Shown one piece after another: positions 61,886 to 64,000 of a stretch of DNA of 64,000 nucleotides. The stretch comes from Dyadobacter diqingensis. Lineage in GTDB: Bacteria; Bacteroidota; Bacteroidia; Cytophagales; Spirosomataceae. Position numbers and translations under genes: made by a program. Under the pieces are notes generated by a model, which saw only the letters and a list, made by a program, of their open reading frames with translations, was not told the origin of the DNA and ran no database searches. Numbering within the stretch: position 1 is the stretch's first letter; each line of letters begins with the position of its first letter. The stretch spans positions 275,214-339,213 of the forward strand of contig NZ_JAMXKF010000009.1 in NCBI RefSeq assembly GCF_024220585.1. Direction: 5' to 3'.

Positions 61886-62695
61886 ATGAAATACAGCGAA
61901 ATCGCGCCACCGGCTTTTTTGAAAAATCAGGTCAGGTATTTCTGGACCCTCGAAAGTGACGGCTCAGGTGACTCGCCGGTTATTTTCAGACCACTGGCTG
62001 ACGGCTGTCCTGGACTTATGTACCACCGCTCGACGGATGGATCACTATCACAATTTGACAAAAAACTGCCTGAAATCTTTGTTTACGGACAAACAACCGG
62101 CCCGACAGAAGTCCGGTCATCGTCCAGTTTTCGAACAACCGGCGTCGTATTTTTTCCTCAGGCTTTAAAAACTATTTTCGGACTGGATGCCGATATGCTT
62201 ACCAATTCATGCGCAGATGTGAGCTGGCTGGCTGAAAAACATCATCCGCTTTCCGAACAATTGTTTGACGCGAAATCTGCACAGGATGAGATTTCCATGC
62301 TTGCTTCAGGGTTGTTTTCTTTTCAAAAACGGAATAATGTTTCTGATAATGCGGTCATCAGTTATGCGGTGTCTGAAATCATTAAATCAAAAGGAGTACT
62401 CTCGTTTAAGGATTTGCTCAAAAATATGCAACTTTCAGAAAGGACATTTGAGCGCAGATTCAGGCAATGGATTGGCGTATCTCCCAAATTGTTCGCCAGA
62501 ATCTGCCAGTTTCAGTCTGCCTTAAACCAGATGAAAAATAACGATTTCAGCAAGTTATCGGATATTGCTTTTGAAAACGATTACGCGGACCAGTCGCACT
62601 TCATTCGTTCGTTCAAAGAATTTTCCGGATTTTCTCCTTTTCAATACCAGAAGCAGTCCGGAGATGTTGCGAAAAATTTTCTTGCTATTTTGTAA
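61886..62695 (+). CDS. AraC-family transcriptional regulator
   Basis: A 269-residue regulator with an N-terminal DUF6597-like effector domain (about 1-140) and a C-terminal double helix-turn-helix (about 165-265), recognised by SFKDLLKNMQLSERTFERRFRQWIG and DIAFENDYADQSHFIRSFKEFSG. The ligand is unknown. The downstream DUF1569 gene is on the same strand and may be its target or be co-transcribed. Confidence 0.92.
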   Translation: MKYSEIAPPAFLKNQVRYFWTLESDGSGDSPVIFRPLADGCPGLMYHRSTDGSLSQFDKKLPEIFVYGQTTGPTEVRSSSSFRTTGVVFFPQALKTIFGLDADMLTNSCADVSWLAEKHHPLSEQLFDAKSAQDEISMLASGLFSFQKRNNVSDNAVISYAVSEIIKSKGVLSFKDLLKNMQLSERTFERRFRQWIGVSPKLFARICQFQSALNQMKNNDFSKLSDIAFENDYADQSHFIRSFKEFSGFSPFQYQKQSGDVAKNFLAIL

Positions 62696-62780
62696 ATAAT
62701 TTGCGATATTTTTGAACAAATAGGTGCTGAAAGGCGCCTGGAATAACCTAACAGAATGTTACACTTTCAATAAGAGAAAA

Positions 62781-63236
62781 ATGCTTCCTGATATTTTTTG
62801 TAAGGCAGTTTCCCGCGAAGTGATCAACCGGATCGAAAAACTGAACAGCCAGACCCAACCGGTTTGGGGGAAAATGAATGTGGCTCAAATGCTTGCACAC
62901 TGCTGCGTTTCGTATGAATACGTCTACGAAAACAAGTATAAACCACCAGGATTTTTGATGAAGCTGATTCTTAAAAATATGGTTAAAAAGATTGTTGTAA
63001 ACGAAACTCCTTATAAAAGGAACAATCGTACCGCGGCAGATTTTTTGATTACGGATGAACGGGATTTTGAGACTGAAAAGGAAAGGCTGATTGCCTACAT
63101 TCTGAAAACGCAGGAGCTTGGCAAGAGCTATTTTAAAGGTAAGGAATCACATTCTTTTGGGAAATTGAGCTGTACCGAATGGAATAACATGTTTTATAAA
63201 CATCTGGACCATCACCTGACCCAGTTTGGAGTTTAA
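62781..63236 (+). CDS. DUF1569 (DinB-like) protein
   Basis: A 151-residue protein of the DUF1569/DinB-like four-helix metal-binding group. Motif GKMNVAQMLAHCCVSYEYV (about 30-48) carries a His and Cys pair and the C-terminus has YKHLDHHLTQFGV, giving a possible His triad. Function is unknown. The ATG at 62781 is preferred over an upstream in-frame start because homologous sequence begins here. It follows the AraC-type gene. Confidence 0.8.
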   Translation: MLPDIFCKAVSREVINRIEKLNSQTQPVWGKMNVAQMLAHCCVSYEYVYENKYKPPGFLMKLILKNMVKKIVVNETPYKRNNRTAADFLITDERDFETEKERLIAYILKTQELGKSYFKGKESHSFGKLSCTEWNNMFYKHLDHHLTQFGV

Positions 63237-63323
63237 GCGCTGAAAATGTAAACCAGCTGGGCAAGAAATATTTAGCAGTCTTGTAAAAGATAAAAAACTC
63301 TTTTATTTAATTCATAGAATTGC

Positions 63324-63337
63324 TAAGTTTGTACAAA
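63324..63337 (+). promoter_or_regulatory. Candidate promoter and operator of the Rrf2 gene
   Basis: Exact -7 box TAAGTTTG at 63324-63331 overlapping a perfect ten-base palindrome TTTGTACAAA at 63328-63337, 20 bases before the ATG. Overlap suggests the Rrf2 protein could block its own promoter. Confidence 0.45.
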
Positions 63338-63350
63338 AATTGTAGCGAGA

Positions 63351-63788
63351 ATGGTTTTTTCAAAAACGTGTGAGTACGCAATCAGAGCGGTGATTTATGT
63401 TGCCCAGAAGTCGGAAGATGGGGCAAAGGTGGGCATCAAGGAAATTGCGGCCGGCATTGACTCGCCCGTTCATTTTATTGCAAAAATTCTTCAGGATCTA
63501 AGCAAGCGTGAAATCGTGCAATCGACGAAAGGACCTAACGGCGGATTTTACATCGATAAAGATTCCCGCAAAAAGTCCCTGGCGGATATTGTGACCGCGA
63601 TTGATGGTGACAGGATATTTACCGGGTGTGGTCTGGGTCTGAAAAACTGTTCGGAAAGTAAACCATGTCCGCTGCACTCGGAATTCAAAATCATTCGTGA
63701 CAAAATAAAACTGACGCTTCACTCAGCGACAATCGGTGATTTCAATGCAAGTCTCAATGCAGGATTGAGTTTTATCAAAGAAAGATAA
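63351..63788 (+). CDS. Rrf2-family transcriptional regulator with three cysteines
   Basis: A 145-residue winged-helix regulator. The N-terminal helix-turn-helix (about 4-60, TCEYAIRAVIYVAQ, and IKEIAAGIDSPVHFIAKILQDL) is typical, and GPNGGFYIDK forms the wing. Cysteines at 93, 100 and 106 (C-x6-C-x5-C) lie where NsrR and IscR bind an iron-sulfur cluster, so redox or nitric oxide sensing is plausible. The targets lie beyond the window edge. Confidence 0.92.
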   Translation: MVFSKTCEYAIRAVIYVAQKSEDGAKVGIKEIAAGIDSPVHFIAKILQDLSKREIVQSTKGPNGGFYIDKDSRKKSLADIVTAIDGDRIFTGCGLGLKNCSESKPCPLHSEFKIIRDKIKLTLHSATIGDFNASLNAGLSFIKER

Positions 63789-64000
63789 ATGGCGGATCGG
63801 TCCGATCTTTTGCTCCGAACTTCAAAATAACAATTTCAAGAAATTACTTTCCCTAACAGGCTTATAAACAGTACTATATTTTGTTCGTGTCAGATTGGTT
63901 TTTGGACAAAATCGTTAATTTAGTAAAAACTAAAATAGCTCCACCTTTAACGTATAGGGGATTGGGTTTCGAACTGAGCTGGTAATCGTATATTTAGAGA

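Noticed and set aside
1..64000. Prophage, transposon, CRISPR or antiviral defence island
   Set aside because: No transposase, integrase, phage structural gene, repeat-spacer array or known defence protein was recognised anywhere; gene content is housekeeping and envelope.

Overview
The window looks like chromosomal DNA of a Bacteroidota bacterium, most likely order Cytophagales (a Dyadobacter/Spirosomaceae-like genome; the genus is inferred from gene content only). The evidence is a complete gldK-gldL-gldM-gldN gliding/type IX secretion (T9SS) cluster preceded by a PorP/SprF-like gene, a protein with a T9SS C-terminal sorting domain, DUF4271, DUF4230 and DUF3109 proteins, a split transketolase, weak Shine-Dalgarno sites and several TAnnTTTG-type -7 promoter boxes. 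About 59 long protein genes and three candidate micro-genes are supported. I saw no tRNA, rRNA, CRISPR array, transposase, integrase or prophage. It reads as a housekeeping region with a few unusual pockets.

Layout. 0.1-6.6 kb: a Dps ferritin, a degenerate sigma/anti-sigma pair, a HAD phosphatase, a two-gene histidine-rich membrane system of unknown function (2943-5821) and an NlpC/P60 lipoprotein. 6.8-13.8 kb: FAH-family hydrolase, M23 peptidase, BCP peroxiredoxin, split transketolase, then an ECF sigma / membrane protein / Spy-like periplasmic protein operon. 13.8-24.3 kb: SulP transporter plus beta-carbonic anhydrase, HisB, riboflavin synthase, a PASTA protein overlapping a T9SS-sorted protein, a rhodanese, MiaA, a DUF4230 protein and a collagen-like lipoprotein. 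24.5-32.9 kb (minus strand): DUF4271, HemD, PorP/SprF and GldKLMN. 32.9-43.7 kb: SucD, a membrane protein, azurin, a TlpA-like thioredoxin, a TPR protein, a secreted Mn-type SOD, RecR, ClpS, a sodium/solute symporter, a GtrA-like protein, small exported proteins, an alkyltransferase-like protein and DUF3109. 43.7-51.4 kb: LysM transglycosylase, O-methyltransferase, galE-rfbB-rfbA nucleotide-sugar genes, a SirB1-type protein and a phosphopantetheinyl transferase. 51.7-64 kb: WD40 protein, DivIVA-domain protein, FolB, carboxynorspermidine synthase, DUF456, an efflux adaptor with a TolC protein, an SpmA/SpmB-type fusion, a lipoprotein, DsrE, AraC, DUF1569 and Rrf2 proteins.

How the genes work together. 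The T9SS core exports proteins with C-terminal sorting domains such as the one at 19674-21554. Envelope themes recur: two peptidoglycan peptidases, a transglycosylase, a PASTA protein, an efflux adaptor with its outer-membrane channel, and two sigma-factor modules. Oxidative and copper-related functions (Dps, BCP, SOD, azurin) are scattered and not in one operon.

The two most unusual signals are (1) short intergenic arrays with a strict seven-base period but different unit sequences at seven places, and (2) the two-gene membrane system at 2943-5821, in which each protein carries a duplicated histidine motif and one is predicted to have an N-terminal histidine after signal cleavage. Neither matches a system I can name with confidence.
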